Numbered from the stretch's first letter, positions 8,483 through 17,012 are shown. The stretch: 49,976 nt of DNA from Cellulomonas sp. APG4 (GCF_009996735.1 NZ_JAACYI010000026.1:1-49976); one strand, 5' to 3'. Notes: generated by a model from the sequence alone, not told the origin. Numbers and translations are program-made.

Positions 8483-8983
8483 ATGAGCCAGTCCGTCCCG
8501 CCCCCTCCCGGCGAGGACCAGCCGGGCGAGCAGCAGACGCCCGCGCAGCCGACGCCGGACCCGGCCCAGCCGGAAGGCGGGGACGCGCCCGGTCAGCATT
8601 CGGCGGGGCAGTACGCACCCGGGCAGTACCCGGCAGGGCAGTACCCGGCGGGCCAGTACCCGGCAGCGCAGTACGCACCCGGGCAGTACCCGCCCGGCTA
8701 CGGCTACACGGCGCCGCCCACCAACAGCCTCGCCGTCGTGTCGATGGTGCTCGGCATCGCGGGCCTCACGGTGTTCCCGCTCGTCGGCTCGATCGTCGCG
8801 GTGATCCTGGGCCGCTCGGCGCGCACCCAGATGGCGCAGAGCGGTGAGGGCGGCCAGGGCATGGCGACCGCGGGCATCGTGACCGGATGGGTCGGGATCG
8901 CGCTCGCCGGAGTCGCCGTCCTCGCCTTCATCGCGTTCTTCCTGTTCGCCGTGGTGCTGAGCGCGAGCGCCGCCTCGATGTGA
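8483..8983 (+). CDS. DUF4190-type membrane protein with GQY repeats
   Basis: 166 residues. The N-terminal half is a Pro/Gln-rich disordered region with about seven tandem [10 protein letters not shown] repeats, visible as 15-bp DNA repeats at 8605-8700. The C-terminal half holds two membrane helices: [23 protein letters not shown] and [21 protein letters not shown]. They are joined by [21 protein letters not shown], the DUF4190 layout. Function unknown; such proteins are common in actinobacterial membranes. GAGGAG precedes ATG 8483. Its stop overlaps the GT87 start by 4 bp (GTGA), so the two are coupled. Confidence 0.85.
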   Translation: MSQSVPPPPGEDQPGEQQTPAQPTPDPAQPEGGDAPGQHSAGQYAPGQYPAGQYPAGQYPAAQYAPGQYPPGYGYTAPPTNSLAVVSMVLGIAGLTVFPLVGSIVAVILGRSARTQMAQSGEGGQGMATAGIVTGWVGIALAGVAVLAFIAFFLFAVVLSASAASM

Positions 8984-10383
8984 CCGAGGCCGCCCGGCGG
9001 GCCGCTGCGCCCGCGGCCGTCGGCGGGCGCGCCCGGTTGTGGGCGGGGTTCCTCCTCGCGCACGTGTGGCTGGCCTGGTTGGGCGTCGTCGTCGTGCCCT
9101 CCGCGGCGTTCCACGACGTCGACCTGTACCGCTGGTGGTCCTACCTCGCGCTCGAGCAGGGCACGTGGCCCGTGCTGCACGAGCCCTGGGTGTACCCGGC
9201 GGGCGCCCTGCTGCCCGTCCTCGCGCCGACCCTCGCCACCGGCGGGGCGGCCGCGAGCTCGACCGTCGCCTATGCCGTCGGGTGGTGCGTGCTGGTGACC
9301 GCGCTGGACGTGGTCGCGCTGCGGCTGCTGCTCGCGCGCATGCCCGGCGCCGTGCGGGGTGGCTGGTGGTGGACGGCGTTCCTCGTGCTGCTCGGCCCGG
9401 TCGCGATGGGTCGGCTCGACGGCGTGGTCGCACCGCTCGTGCTGAGCGCCCTGGTCCTCGCGGGCTCCCGGCCCGCCGTCGCGAGCGCGCTGCTGACGCT
9501 CGGCGCGTGGGTCAAGGTGGCGCCGGGGGCCCTGCTGCTGCCACTCGTGGCGGCGGCGCGCCGTCCGTGGCGCACCGTGGTGGCTCCCGCCGCAGCCGTG
9601 TGCGCCGTCGTCGTCGGTGCGGTGGGCCTGGGCGCCGCGGCCACGGGTGGGACGGTCGCGCACCTCGCGAGCTTCCTCACCACCCAGGGCGGGCGGGGCC
9701 TCCAGGTCGAGTCCGTCGGTGCGACCGGGTGGGTGCTCGCCTCGCTGCAGCGGGACGACGTCGTCGTGGCCCTGGACGAGGAGCTCGTCACCTACCAGGT
9801 GCACGGGCCCGGGACCCAGGCGGCGGCCGACGTGCTGGACGTGCTGCTGCCGGTGGGCGTCGCCGTGCTCGCGGTGCTGCTGCTCGTCGCGCGGCGACGT
9901 GGCGCGGCGGTGACGGCGCTCGTACCCGGGGCGTTCGCGCTGACGGCGGTGCTCGTGGTCGCGAACAAGGTGGGTTCGCCGCAGCTGCTCGCGTGGTTCG
10001 CGGGGCCGGCCGTGCTGACCGTCGCCGCGCGAGGGCTGTGGGCGGCGGCCGGGCCCGCGCTGCTGCTGGTCGCGGCGGCGGCGACCCAGCTCGTCTTCCC
10101 GTGGGGCTACCTCGCGCTGCTCGGGGGCGACCCGACGCTCGTGGCCGTGCTGACCGTGCGGAACGTGCTGCTGGTCGGGGTGCTGGTCACGGCCGTCGTC
10201 GACCTGGTGCGCGTGGTGCGCCGCGCAGACCCCGGTGTGGAGCGTTCCGGTCCCCCAGACCCCGGTGTGGAGCGTTCCGGTGACGACACGCCGGTGGCGG
10301 CCACGGGAACGCTCCACACGGGCGGGGAACCCTCCACATCGGCACCGGAACGCTCCGCACCGCCGTCGGGCGACGGCGCCTGA
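8980..10383 (+). CDS. GT87-like (DUF2029) polyprenol-phosphate mannosyltransferase-type membrane protein
   Basis: 467-aa protein with about 9-10 membrane helices. [10 protein letters not shown] after the first helix supplies the acidic loop residue typical of GT-C glycosyltransferases, and [17 protein letters not shown] fits the GT87/DUF2029 (PimE-like) family. These enzymes use polyprenyl-phosphate mannose to build lipoglycans outside the membrane. GTG 8980 overlaps the upstream stop. The last ~55 residues are not family-like: they encode PDPGVERSG twice plus a Ser/Pro tail from a palindromic DNA repeat (10226-10361), so the ancestral stop was probably earlier. Donor and acceptor cannot be assigned. 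Confidence 0.78.
   Translation: MTEAARRAAAPAAVGGRARLWAGFLLAHVWLAWLGVVVVPSAAFHDVDLYRWWSYLALEQGTWPVLHEPWVYPAGALLPVLAPTLATGGAAASSTVAYAVGWCVLVTALDVVALRLLLARMPGAVRGGWWWTAFLVLLGPVAMGRLDGVVAPLVLSALVLAGSRPAVASALLTLGAWVKVAPGALLLPLVAAARRPWRTVVAPAAAVCAVVVGAVGLGAAATGGTVAHLASFLTTQGGRGLQVESVGATGWVLASLQRDDVVVALDEELVTYQVHGPGTQAAADVLDVLLPVGVAVLAVLLLVARRRGAAVTALVPGAFALTAVLVVANKVGSPQLLAWFAGPAVLTVAARGLWAAAGPALLLVAAAATQLVFPWGYLALLGGDPTLVAVLTVRNVLLVGVLVTAVVDLVRVVRRADPGVERSGPPDPGVERSGDDTPVAATGTLHTGGEPSTSAPERSAPPSGDGA
10226..10361. repeat. Direct and inverted repeats at the 3' end of the GT87 gene
   Basis: A 26-bp perfect direct repeat (10226-10251 and 10256-10281; core GTGTGGAGCGTTCCGGT) is followed by inverted copies at 10306-10319 and 10345-10361. 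GTGTGGAGCGTTCC (10265-10278) pairs perfectly with 10306-10319 over 14 bp. The element lies inside the coding sequence and before a convergent gene, so it probably also terminates transcription. Confidence 0.8.
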
Positions 10384-10386
10384 GGC

Positions 10387-11349
10387 TCAGCCGAGCTGCG
10401 GGGCGACCTCGCGCGCGACGAGATCGAGGTGGTCGAGGTCGGCCAGGTCGAGCACCTGGAGGTAGACCCGCTGCACACCGACCTCGGCGAGCGCGCCGAG
10501 CCTGTCGACCGCCTCGCTCACCGTCCCGGCGACCCCGTGCTCGCGCAGCTCGTCGACCTCGCGGCCGATCGCCTGCGCGCGCCGTGCGAGCTGCGCCTCG
10601 TCCGCACCGACGCACAGCACGAGCGCGACCGAGTACGTGAGGTCGTCCGCCGGGCGCCCGATCTCCTCGCACGCCGCGCGCACCCGGGCGAACGCCGGTG
10701 CGATGTCCGCGATCTCGGGGAAGGCCGCGTTGTACTCGCTCGCGTGGCGCGCGGCGAGGGCAGGGGTGCGGCGCGGACCGTTACCACCCACGATCACGGG
10801 CACACCCGCCGCACCGGGCACGCGCGCCCCGTCGCGGACGGCGACCTGCTGCGTGGGCTTGGGCAGCGCGGGTGAGTCGGTGAGCGTGTAGTGCCGGCCG
10901 GCGAAGTCGTAGGTCTCGCCCGTGGGCGTCGCCCACAGCCCCGTCACCAGCTCGAGCTGCTCGGTCAGCAGCCCGAAGCGCTTCTCGGGGAACGGGATGC
11001 CGTACGCCTCGTGCTCACGTCCGTACCAGCCGGCGCCCAGGCCCAGCTCGACGCGCCCGCCGGACATCTGGTCCACCTGCGCCACCTGGATCGCGAGCAC
11101 GCCCGGGTGCCGGAACGTCGCCGACGTGACGAGCGTGCCGAGCCGGATGCGCTCGGTCTCGCGCGCAAGCCCCGCGAGCGTGGTCCACGCGTCGGTGGGC
11201 CCGGGCAGTCCGTCGCCGTCGCCCATCACCAGGTAGTGGTCGCTGCGGAAGAACGCGTCGTAGCCGAGCTGCTCGGTCGCGGTCGCGATGCGGAGCAGGT
11301 CGTCGTAGCTCGCCCCCTGCTGGGGCTCGGTGAAGATGCGCAGGTCCAT
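10387..11349 (-). CDS. F420-dependent LLM-class oxidoreductase (TIGR03560-like)
   Basis: 320-residue TIM-barrel enzyme of the luciferase-like monooxygenase family. MDLRIFTEPQQGASYDDLL, FFRSDHYLVMGDG, RLGTLVTSATFRHPGVLA and ELGLGAGWYGREHEAYG are the usual strand and loop motifs of the F420-binding subgroup. It probably moves a hydride between F420H2 and an unknown substrate. There is no signal peptide. A PPOX-class F420 enzyme is also in the window (26472-26882), supporting an F420-producing host. ATG 11349. Convergent with the GT87 gene, 3 bp apart. Confidence 0.88.
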   Translation of the reverse strand: MDLRIFTEPQQGASYDDLLRIATATEQLGYDAFFRSDHYLVMGDGDGLPGPTDAWTTLAGLARETERIRLGTLVTSATFRHPGVLAIQVAQVDQMSGGRVELGLGAGWYGREHEAYGIPFPEKRFGLLTEQLELVTGLWATPTGETYDFAGRHYTLTDSPALPKPTQQVAVRDGARVPGAAGVPVIVGGNGPRRTPALAARHASEYNAAFPEIADIAPAFARVRAACEEIGRPADDLTYSVALVLCVGADEAQLARRAQAIGREVDELREHGVAGTVSEAVDRLGALAEVGVQRVYLQVLDLADLDHLDLVAREVAPQLG

Positions 11350-11373
11350 GCCTCAACCCTGCCATCCCGACGG

Positions 11374-11805
11374 TCAGCCGGCCGCGGGCACCCCGAGCTC
11401 GTCGAGCAGCACGAGCACGCGCCGGCGGATCTCGTCGCGGATCGGCCGCACCGAGTCGATGCCCTGACCCGCCGGGTCCTCGAGCGCCCAGTCCTCGTAG
11501 CGCTTGCCGGGGAAGATGGGGCACGCGTCGCCGCAGCCCATCGTGATGACGACGTCGGACGCCTGCACGGCCTCGGTGGTGAGCACCTTGGGCACCTCGG
11601 CGCGGATGTCGATGCCCTCCTCGAGCATCGCCTCGACCGCCACGGGGTTGATCTGCTCGGCCGGCATCGATCCGGCCGAGCGCACCTCGACGGCGCCGCC
11701 GGACAGGTGCCTCAGGTAGCCGGCAGCCATCTGCGAGCGCCCGGCGTTGTGCACGCACACGAACAGCGCGCTCGGGCGGGCATCGGCGGCGGTGGTCTCG
11801 GTCAT
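11374..11805 (-). CDS. arsC: Arsenate reductase (LMW-PTPase fold)
   Basis: 143 residues. The P-loop VCVHNAGRSQM has the CX5R signature of low-molecular-weight protein tyrosine phosphatases. DVVITMGCGDACPIFPGKRYEDW supplies the second Cys region and acidic loop typical of thioredoxin/mycothiol-coupled arsenate reductases. It reduces arsenate to arsenite for export by ACR3. GAGGAGA precedes ATG 11805. A 40-bp hairpin (11874-11913) separates it from the ArsR-ArsC fusion, so this second reductase may be transcribed on its own. Confidence 0.93.
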   Translation of the reverse strand: MTETTAADARPSALFVCVHNAGRSQMAAGYLRHLSGGAVEVRSAGSMPAEQINPVAVEAMLEEGIDIRAEVPKVLTTEAVQASDVVITMGCGDACPIFPGKRYEDWALEDPAGQGIDSVRPIRDEIRRRVLVLLDELGVPAAG

Positions 11806-11873
11806 GGTCTCTCCTCAGGTCGGATCTGCACGGCGGGGCGGTTCTGCACTGCACCCCGCTGAGTTCGTCCTCC

Positions 11874-11913
11874 CGCACCGAGTTCGCACGCCCGGGGGTG
11901 CGAACTCGGTGCG
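11874..11913. terminator. Perfect 16-bp hairpin between the two arsC genes
   Basis: CGCACCGAGTTCGCAC (11874-11889) pairs perfectly with 11898-11913 around an 8-nt loop; a third half-copy, GTGCGAACTCGG, lies at 11918-11929. It follows the stop of the acr3/arsR-arsC unit and precedes arsC, so it probably terminates the former. Confidence 0.75.
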
Positions 11914-11953
11914 CTGGTGCGAACTCGGCAGGGGGGTCGACGTCGGTGTGGCG

Positions 11954-12997
11954 TCATGCGCGGCCCAGCAGGTCGTCGGCGAGCGCGCGCACGCGGCGGT
12001 CGATCTCGTCGCGGATCTCACGCACGCCGTCGGGCGAGGCCAGCGCCGGGTCGGCGATCGCCCAGTCCTCGTAGCGCTTCCCGGGCAGCACCGGGCACGT
12101 GTCGCCGCAGCCCATCGTCACGACGACGTCGGCGGCACGCAGCGCGTCGTCCGTGAGCGGCTTGGGGAACGGGGCGCCGTCGTCGGGCAGGCCCGCGAGC
12201 ACCTCGGTGAGCACGGGGCGGACGACGTCGTGCACGTCCTCGGCCGGCGCCGACCCTGCGGAACGCACGACGACGGCGTCGCCCGCGTACCGGCGCAGCA
12301 GGGCGGCGGCGAGCTGCGAGCGGCCGGCGTTGGCGACGCACACGAACAGCACCTGGGGGCGGCCGTCGGCCGCGCGGGTCCGGGAGAGGTCCTCGAGCCT
12401 CTGCCGCGCGAACCTCTCGGCGAGCACCGGCACGTGCTGCCCGATCCGCGACGTCCGGGCGAGCGCCGTCCACGACTCGTGCACCACGCGCTCGACCAGG
12501 CCGCGCTCGACGTCCGTGAACCGTCGCGCGAGGCGGTCGACCACATGGGTGCGCACGGCCTCGTCGTCGAGCAGCGCGGGCTGCCCGTCACGCGCCCGCC
12601 CCGCACCCGCGGCCGTCGGCTCCGCCTCGGGGGACGCCGCGACGAGCGCGAACGTCTCGAACAGGCTCCGCACCGCGCGCCGGGCCGATGGCGCGACGCT
12701 GTAGTGCACCCACGTGCCGCGGCGCTCCGAGGTCAGCAGGCCCGCCTCCTTGAGCACCTTGAGGTGGTGGGACACCGTCGGCTGGGACAGGTCGGTCACG
12801 GACGCGAGGTCGCACACGCACGCCTCGCCGTCGGGGCTCGCGACGACGAGCGAGAGCATGCGCAGCCGCACCGGGTCGGCGAGCGCGCGCAGACGCGACG
12901 CGAGCACGGCGGCGGGCTCGGCGCCCATCGCCTGGACCGCGAGCGGCGTGCACGCGCCGTCGTCGGACGTCGCAGGGGTGGGAGTGAGGGTGCTCAT
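11954..12997 (-). CDS. ArsR repressor fused to ArsC-type arsenate reductase
   Basis: 347 residues in three parts. Residues ~30-115 are an ArsR winged helix with the As(III)-sensing pair in EACVCDLASV and recognition helix SQPTVSHHLKVLKEAGLL. Residues ~140-205 are the helical domain found before many actinobacterial ArsC proteins. Residues ~212-345 are an LMW-PTPase arsenate reductase with VCVANAGRSQ and VTMGCGDTCPVLPGKRYEDW. One polypeptide therefore senses arsenite and makes it from arsenate. ATG 12997 overlaps the ACR3 stop (ATGA), so it is coupled to the pump. Upstream frame to 13039 is disfavoured. Confidence 0.92.
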   Translation of the reverse strand: MSTLTPTPATSDDGACTPLAVQAMGAEPAAVLASRLRALADPVRLRMLSLVVASPDGEACVCDLASVTDLSQPTVSHHLKVLKEAGLLTSERRGTWVHYSVAPSARRAVRSLFETFALVAASPEAEPTAAGAGRARDGQPALLDDEAVRTHVVDRLARRFTDVERGLVERVVHESWTALARTSRIGQHVPVLAERFARQRLEDLSRTRAADGRPQVLFVCVANAGRSQLAAALLRRYAGDAVVVRSAGSAPAEDVHDVVRPVLTEVLAGLPDDGAPFPKPLTDDALRAADVVVTMGCGDTCPVLPGKRYEDWAIADPALASPDGVREIRDEIDRRVRALADDLLGRA

Positions 12998-14082
12998 GCG
13001 GCGACCTCCTCGGGTGCGAACCAACGACGGCGGGCCCACAGGCTCACGTAGACCAGCCCCACCAGCACCGGGACCTCGACGAGGGGCCCGACGACGCCCG
13101 CGAGCGCCTCACCCGAGGCCATGCCGAACGTGCCGATCGCGACGGCGATCGCGAGCTCGAAGTTGTTGCCTGCGGCCGTGAACGCGAGGGTCGTGGTGCG
13201 CGGGTAGCCGAGGCCGAGCGCACGGCCCAGCAGCATCCCGCCGAGCCACATCAGCGCGAAGTACGCGAGCAGGGGGACGGCGACGCGGACGACGCTCCAG
13301 GGCTCGGCCGCGATCGCCTCACCCTGGAGCGCGAAGAGCAGCACGATCGTGAACAGCAGCCCGTACAGGGCCCAGGGCGAGATCACCGGGACGAACCTCT
13401 GCTCGTACCAGTCGCGCCCGCGCCGTCGCTCGCCGATCCAGCGCGACGCGAAGCCCGCGAGCAGCGGCACGCCCAGGAACACGAGCACGTTGACGGCGAT
13501 CTCGCCCATGCTCACGTCGAGGCCCGCCGTGTCGAGGCCGAGCCAGCCGGGCAGCACGGTCAGGTAGAACCAGCCGAGGCCGGCGAACGCGACCACCTGG
13601 AACGCGGAGTTGAGCGCGACGAGCACCGCGGCCGCCTCGCGGTCGCCGCAGGCGAGGTCGTTCCAGATCACGACCATCGCGATGCACCGCGCGAGGCCCA
13701 CCACGATCAGGCCGGTGCGCAGCTCGGGGAGGTCGGGCAGGAAGACCCACGCCAGGGCGAACATGAGCGCGGGGCCCACGATCCAGTTGAGCACGAGCGA
13801 GCTGATCAGCAGCGGACGGTCGGCGGTGACGTCGCCCAGCCTGTCGTACCGCACCTTCGCGAGCACCGGGTACATCATCACCAGCAGGCCCAGGGCGATC
13901 GGCAGCGAGATGCCGCCCACCGCGAGCGTGTCGAGGGCCGGGGCCAGCGAGGGGACGAAGCGTCCGAGGAGCAGGCCGGCCACCATCGCGAGCCCGATCC
14001 ACAGCGGCAGCATCCGGTCGAGGGTCGACAGGCGCGGTGGCGCTGCGGTCACGGGGACGGCGATCGTCTGCTGATTCGACAC
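12994..14082 (-). CDS. ACR3-family arsenite efflux permease
   Basis: 362 aa, about ten membrane helices. GLARCIAMVVIWNDLACGDRE holds the essential TM4 Cys, and AAGNNFELAIAVAIGTFG holds the conserved TM9 Glu of ACR3 arsenite/proton antiporters. It exports As(III) made by the two reductases alongside. GTG 14082 (MSNQQTIAVP) lies only 3 bp from the TCAATATTGA palindrome; no Shine-Dalgarno is visible, so the mRNA may be leaderless or the start slightly downstream. First gene of the acr3-arsR::arsC unit. Confidence 0.94.
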   Translation of the reverse strand: MSNQQTIAVPVTAAPPRLSTLDRMLPLWIGLAMVAGLLLGRFVPSLAPALDTLAVGGISLPIALGLLVMMYPVLAKVRYDRLGDVTADRPLLISSLVLNWIVGPALMFALAWVFLPDLPELRTGLIVVGLARCIAMVVIWNDLACGDREAAAVLVALNSAFQVVAFAGLGWFYLTVLPGWLGLDTAGLDVSMGEIAVNVLVFLGVPLLAGFASRWIGERRRGRDWYEQRFVPVISPWALYGLLFTIVLLFALQGEAIAAEPWSVVRVAVPLLAYFALMWLGGMLLGRALGLGYPRTTTLAFTAAGNNFELAIAVAIGTFGMASGEALAGVVGPLVEVPVLVGLVYVSLWARRRWFAPEEVAA

Positions 14083-14085
14083 GGC

Positions 14086-14095
14086 TCAATATTGA
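14086..14095. promoter_or_regulatory. Candidate ArsR operator
   Basis: Perfect 10-bp palindrome TCAATATTGA, AT-rich in a GC-rich setting, within GTGTCAATATTGAGCC on the minus strand just upstream of acr3. ArsR sites commonly contain such TTGA/TCAA elements. Autoregulation by the ArsR-ArsC fusion is inferred. Confidence 0.6.
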
Positions 14096-14283
14096 CACGG
14101 ATCGAACCAGCGACGGCCCCTGCGGGATGAACACCGGATGAACACCTGCCGGCGCAGCGGAGCCCCCACGCCCCGCTGCACCGCGCCGCGCCGCGCCGCG
14201 CCGCGACAGCACCCCGCCCCATCCCGCCGCCCGTCCCGCCGCCCCATCCCGTCGCCCCATCCCGTCGAGGACGTACTTCTGCA

Positions 14284-14350
14284 GCGACGCCGTACATGCG
14301 CATGTACGGCGTCGCGGGAGATGTACGGCCTGGCGGGAGAGGTACGGACG
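14284..14350. repeat. Perfect 32-bp palindrome followed by direct repeats
   Basis: 14284-14315 is a perfect palindrome with no loop (16-bp arms; centre ACATGCGCATGT). The right arm's ATGTACGGC...GCGGGAG unit repeats at 14302-14319 and 14321-14337, then degenerates at 14340-14350. It lies in the 313-bp gap between nei (stop 14396) and acr3 (start 14082). The same gap holds a (GCGCC)n microsatellite near 14186-14205 and C-rich CCCCATCCCG repeats near 14218-14268; I see no gene in it. Confidence 0.8.
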
Positions 14351-14395
14351 CGCGGACGGGTGGAGGGCGGGACGGGGGCCCCGGGGAGGGCGGCC

Positions 14396-15472
14396 TCAGG
14401 TCTGGCAGGTGGGGCACCAGTAGAGCTTGCGGCCGGCCATCTCGGCGAGGGCGACGGGGGTGCCGCACACCAGGCACGGCTCGCCGGCGCGGCCGTAGAT
14501 GGCGTGGCGTAGGTTGCGGTCGAGCACGGCGGCCGCACGCGCGTCGTCGTCGAGGTCCTCCCGCGTGATCATCACGCCGGTCCGGACGCCGTCGTCGAGC
14601 AGGCCGACCCAGTCACGCCAGAGGCCGCGCGCCACGTCGGCGGGCACCGCGGCCCCCGGCGTGAACGGGTCGAGGCGCGCGCGGAACAGCATCTCGGCCC
14701 GGTAGATGTTGCCGATCCCGGACACCACCGACTGGTCCATGAGCAGCACGCCCACCGGCACACGCCGCTTGCGCAGGCGGTCGACGAAGGTCTGCTCGGG
14801 GTCGTCCCAGCCGGGCACGCGGGGGTCTGGCCCGGCCTTCGCGATCACGACGGCGGCCTCGTGCGGCGTGAGCACCTCGCACGCCGTGGGGCCCCGCAGG
14901 TCGGCGAGGGACCGCGCCGTCGCGAGGCGCACCCGCACCTGGCCCACGGGCTCGGGCGGGAACGACGGCGCGTCGTCGGGCACGTCGCGGTCCGCGCCCA
15001 GGGTGCTCTCGCCCTCGCCCATGCGCACGGCCCGGCGCAGCCGCGGCGCGCCCATCGAGCCCACGGGGGCGACGCCGGGCGCGATCGGCGAGATGCGCCC
15101 GTGGAAGTCCCAGGCCCCGTACAGGCCCAGGTGCACGCGGAGCCACCGGGCAGCGTGCACGCCGAGCACAGCGCCCTCACGCTCCACAAGCACAGCGCCC
15201 TCGCGCTCGACAGGCACAGCGCCGTCAGGCTCGACATGCACAGCGTCGTCGCGCTCGACAGGCACAGCGCCGTCGTCGTCGGGAGTACTAGGTGCGTCGA
15301 AGCCCACCAGCAGGTGCTTGCCGACGGCGCGTGCGGCGACCATCTCGAGCCCGTCGAGCAGGGCGGCGCCCGCGGCGAAACGGCCCTGCGGCGAGGAGAC
15401 GGCGATGCGTTCACCGACGAAGTCGGCCTCGAGCTGGAGCGCGATGCGGTGGACGGTATGACCCTCGGGCAC
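14396..15472 (-). CDS. Fpg/Nei-family DNA glycosylase (endonuclease VIII-like)
   Basis: 358 residues. It starts GTG 15472 giving PEGHTVHRIALQLEADF after the initiator; the Pro-Glu pair is the catalytic N-terminus (Schiff-base Pro plus Glu). A helix-two-turn-helix lies in DQSVVSGIGNIYRAEMLFRA. The C-terminal zinc finger is C4-type: CLVCGTP...YWCPTCQT. This layout fits actinobacterial Nei2-type enzymes that remove oxidised pyrimidines. The usual length is ~260-290 aa; the excess is a low-complexity insert at residues ~65-100, encoded by a 24-bp tandem repeat (15166-15276). The frame continues to 15772 without catalytic sense. Confidence 0.9.
   Translation of the reverse strand: MPEGHTVHRIALQLEADFVGERIAVSSPQGRFAAGAALLDGLEMVAARAVGKHLLVGFDAPSTPDDDGAVPVERDDAVHVEPDGAVPVEREGAVLVEREGAVLGVHAARWLRVHLGLYGAWDFHGRISPIAPGVAPVGSMGAPRLRRAVRMGEGESTLGADRDVPDDAPSFPPEPVGQVRVRLATARSLADLRGPTACEVLTPHEAAVVIAKAGPDPRVPGWDDPEQTFVDRLRKRRVPVGVLLMDQSVVSGIGNIYRAEMLFRARLDPFTPGAAVPADVARGLWRDWVGLLDDGVRTGVMITREDLDDDARAAAVLDRNLRHAIYGRAGEPCLVCGTPVALAEMAGRKLYWCPTCQT
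15166..15276. repeat. 24-bp coding tandem repeat inside the nei-type gene
   Basis: About 4.6 copies of a 24-bp unit starting GCACAGCGCC (15166, 15190, 15214, 15238, partial at 15262), with a few substitutions per copy. Read on the minus strand it gives 8-residue repeats of the type DGAVPVER/EGAVLVER. The 24-bp period keeps the frame. Confidence 0.9.
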
Positions 15473-15617
15473 GCGGTGAGGGTACGCGTCCGGGCCGGTC
15501 GCGGCCCGGCGGCGCTCAGGTCTCGATGCGGTCACACCGCCCGCGCACGCAGCTGCGGCGTGCCACGATGCGAGAGAGGGCCGCGAGGCTGCGACCCCCG
15601 GCACCGAGGAGGCAGCC

Positions 15618-16490
15618 ATGAGAGCCACGCGATCGACCTCCCGGCGTGCCGTCGCAGTCGCGGTCACGACCCTCGCGCTCGCCGGACTCGGCGCATGCGC
15701 CACCGAGGAGCCCGCCGAGCCCACGGCGAGCCCGTCACCGACCGCCGAACCCAGCGCCGAACCGACGCCCACCGAGGAGCCCGCGGGCGAGGTCGACGTG
15801 GCCGTGCACTACGTGGTCGACACGAGGGCGGGCCTGCGCCTCGCGCGCGAGTGGCGCACCGTGCCCGACGACGAGCCGTTGCAGCACGCGGTCGAGGCGA
15901 TGATCAGCGGCCCGGAGGACCCTGACTACACCACCACGTGGAACCCCGCGACGACGGTGCTCTCGGTCGCATCGGAGCCCGGGAGCGTCACCGTCGACCT
16001 GTCGGCCGACGCGCGCACGGCGAACGTCGGCTCCGAGGGTGCCGCGCTGATGATCCAGCAGCTCGTGCACACCGCGACCGCCCTAGACCCGGAGGCTGCG
16101 GTGACCCTGCTGATCGAGGGCGAGCCCGCGGGCGAGCTGTGGGGCGCCGTCGTCTGGGACGAGCCGGTGCTGCGGGCCGACCCGCTGGGCACGCGCGTCC
16201 TCACGCAGATCGACGAGCCGCGCGAGGGCGCGACGGCGACCTCCCCCGTGCGCGTCGCCGGTGAGGCCGCCGCCTTCGAGGCCAACGTGCCGTGGCAGGT
16301 GCTCGACGAGTCGGGCGCCGAGGTGACCTCGGGCTTCACGATGACCAGCGAGGGCATGACGTTCGCGCCGTTCGGCTTCGACGTCGAGCTCGAGCCCGGC
16401 ACCTACACCGTCGTCATCACGGAGGACGACCCGTCCGACGGCGCCGCCGGGACGCCGATGAGCGACAGCCGCACGTTCACCGTCGAGTAG
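15618..16490 (+). CDS. GerMN/Gmad2-domain lipoprotein
   Basis: 290 residues. The signal peptide ends in the lipobox LAGLGAC (lipidated Cys at residue 27), followed by an acidic Pro/Thr/Glu linker. Residues ~58-175 match the GerMN (sporulation/germination) domain: VHYVVDTRAGLRLAREWRTV and VTVDLSADART. Residues ~195-288 match the Gmad2 Ig-like domain: SPVRVAGEAAAFEANVPWQV. Such lipoproteins occur widely in non-sporulating actinobacteria (LpqB is a relative) and act at the outer face of the membrane. GAGGAGGCAGCC precedes ATG 15618. Confidence 0.87.
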   Translation: MRATRSTSRRAVAVAVTTLALAGLGACATEEPAEPTASPSPTAEPSAEPTPTEEPAGEVDVAVHYVVDTRAGLRLAREWRTVPDDEPLQHAVEAMISGPEDPDYTTTWNPATTVLSVASEPGSVTVDLSADARTANVGSEGAALMIQQLVHTATALDPEAAVTLLIEGEPAGELWGAVVWDEPVLRADPLGTRVLTQIDEPREGATATSPVRVAGEAAAFEANVPWQVLDESGAEVTSGFTMTSEGMTFAPFGFDVELEPGTYTVVITEDDPSDGAAGTPMSDSRTFTVE

Positions 16491-16508
16491 ACGCCCGACG
16501 ACGGTCCG

Positions 16509-16543
16509 GGCCACGCACCGTGCCCAGGCCACGCACCGTGCCC
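16509..16543. repeat. 17-bp tandem direct repeat between convergent genes
   Basis: GGCCACGCACCGTGCCC at 16509-16525 and 16527-16543, in the gap between the GerMN lipoprotein and the DivIVA-like gene. It can fold with flanking GGGC/GCCC and may terminate transcription. Confidence 0.6.
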
Positions 16544-16564
16544 GGGCCGCGCGGCCGCGACGGC

Positions 16565-16900
16565 TCAGCGGAGCGCGGCAACCACGCGGTCGAGCAGCCG
16601 GTCGACGTCGGCCTGGTCGTAGCCCTCCTGGAACTTGGTCGCGCGGAACCTTGCCGTCAGCACGTCGTCGGGCGTGAGGGCGGGGCGGTACCCGCGGGCG
16701 CGCTCCTCGAGCGCTGCGGCGACCCGCTCGACCATCGCGTCGACGTCGGCGATCGCGTAGCCCTCCCGGAGCTTGGTCCGGGTGAGCGCGGCGACCTCGG
16801 TGCGCAGGCGCGACGAGGTCAGCGGGGCCGGGGACGCCGTCGCCACGCCGTCGGGCCCCTCGTCGTCGAGCGGCCCGCGCAGCTTGGACAGCCAGGACAT
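16565..16900 (-). CDS. Small protein with two DivIVA-type motifs
   Basis: 111 residues. Two copies of the DivIVA-domain motif are visible: RTKLREGYAIADVDAMVERV and ATKFQEGYDQADVDRLLDRV. This is the [K/F]xxGYxxxDVD signature that starts DivIVA/Wag31 proteins. The long coiled coil of Wag31 is absent, so it is not the polar growth organiser itself. It may bind membranes or DivIVA partners. The N-terminus is a short polar stretch (MSWLSKLRGPLDDEG). GAGGAGAGCCCC precedes ATG 16900. Confidence 0.85.
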   Translation of the reverse strand: MSWLSKLRGPLDDEGPDGVATASPAPLTSSRLRTEVAALTRTKLREGYAIADVDAMVERVAAALEERARGYRPALTPDDVLTARFRATKFQEGYDQADVDRLLDRVVAALR

Positions 16901-17012
16901 GGGGCTCTCCTCGAACGGGGGATGCTCCGCACGTTATGTCCCGCTGCGTCCCGCGACAAGACCTCTGCCCACCGAGCCGCCCCCGTTCACCCGTCCGCCC
17001 GCGTCCGCGCCC

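Noticed and set aside
8605-8700. CRISPR-like short repeats
   Set aside because: The 15-bp repeats are contiguous and in frame, encoding GQYPA units, with no spacers.
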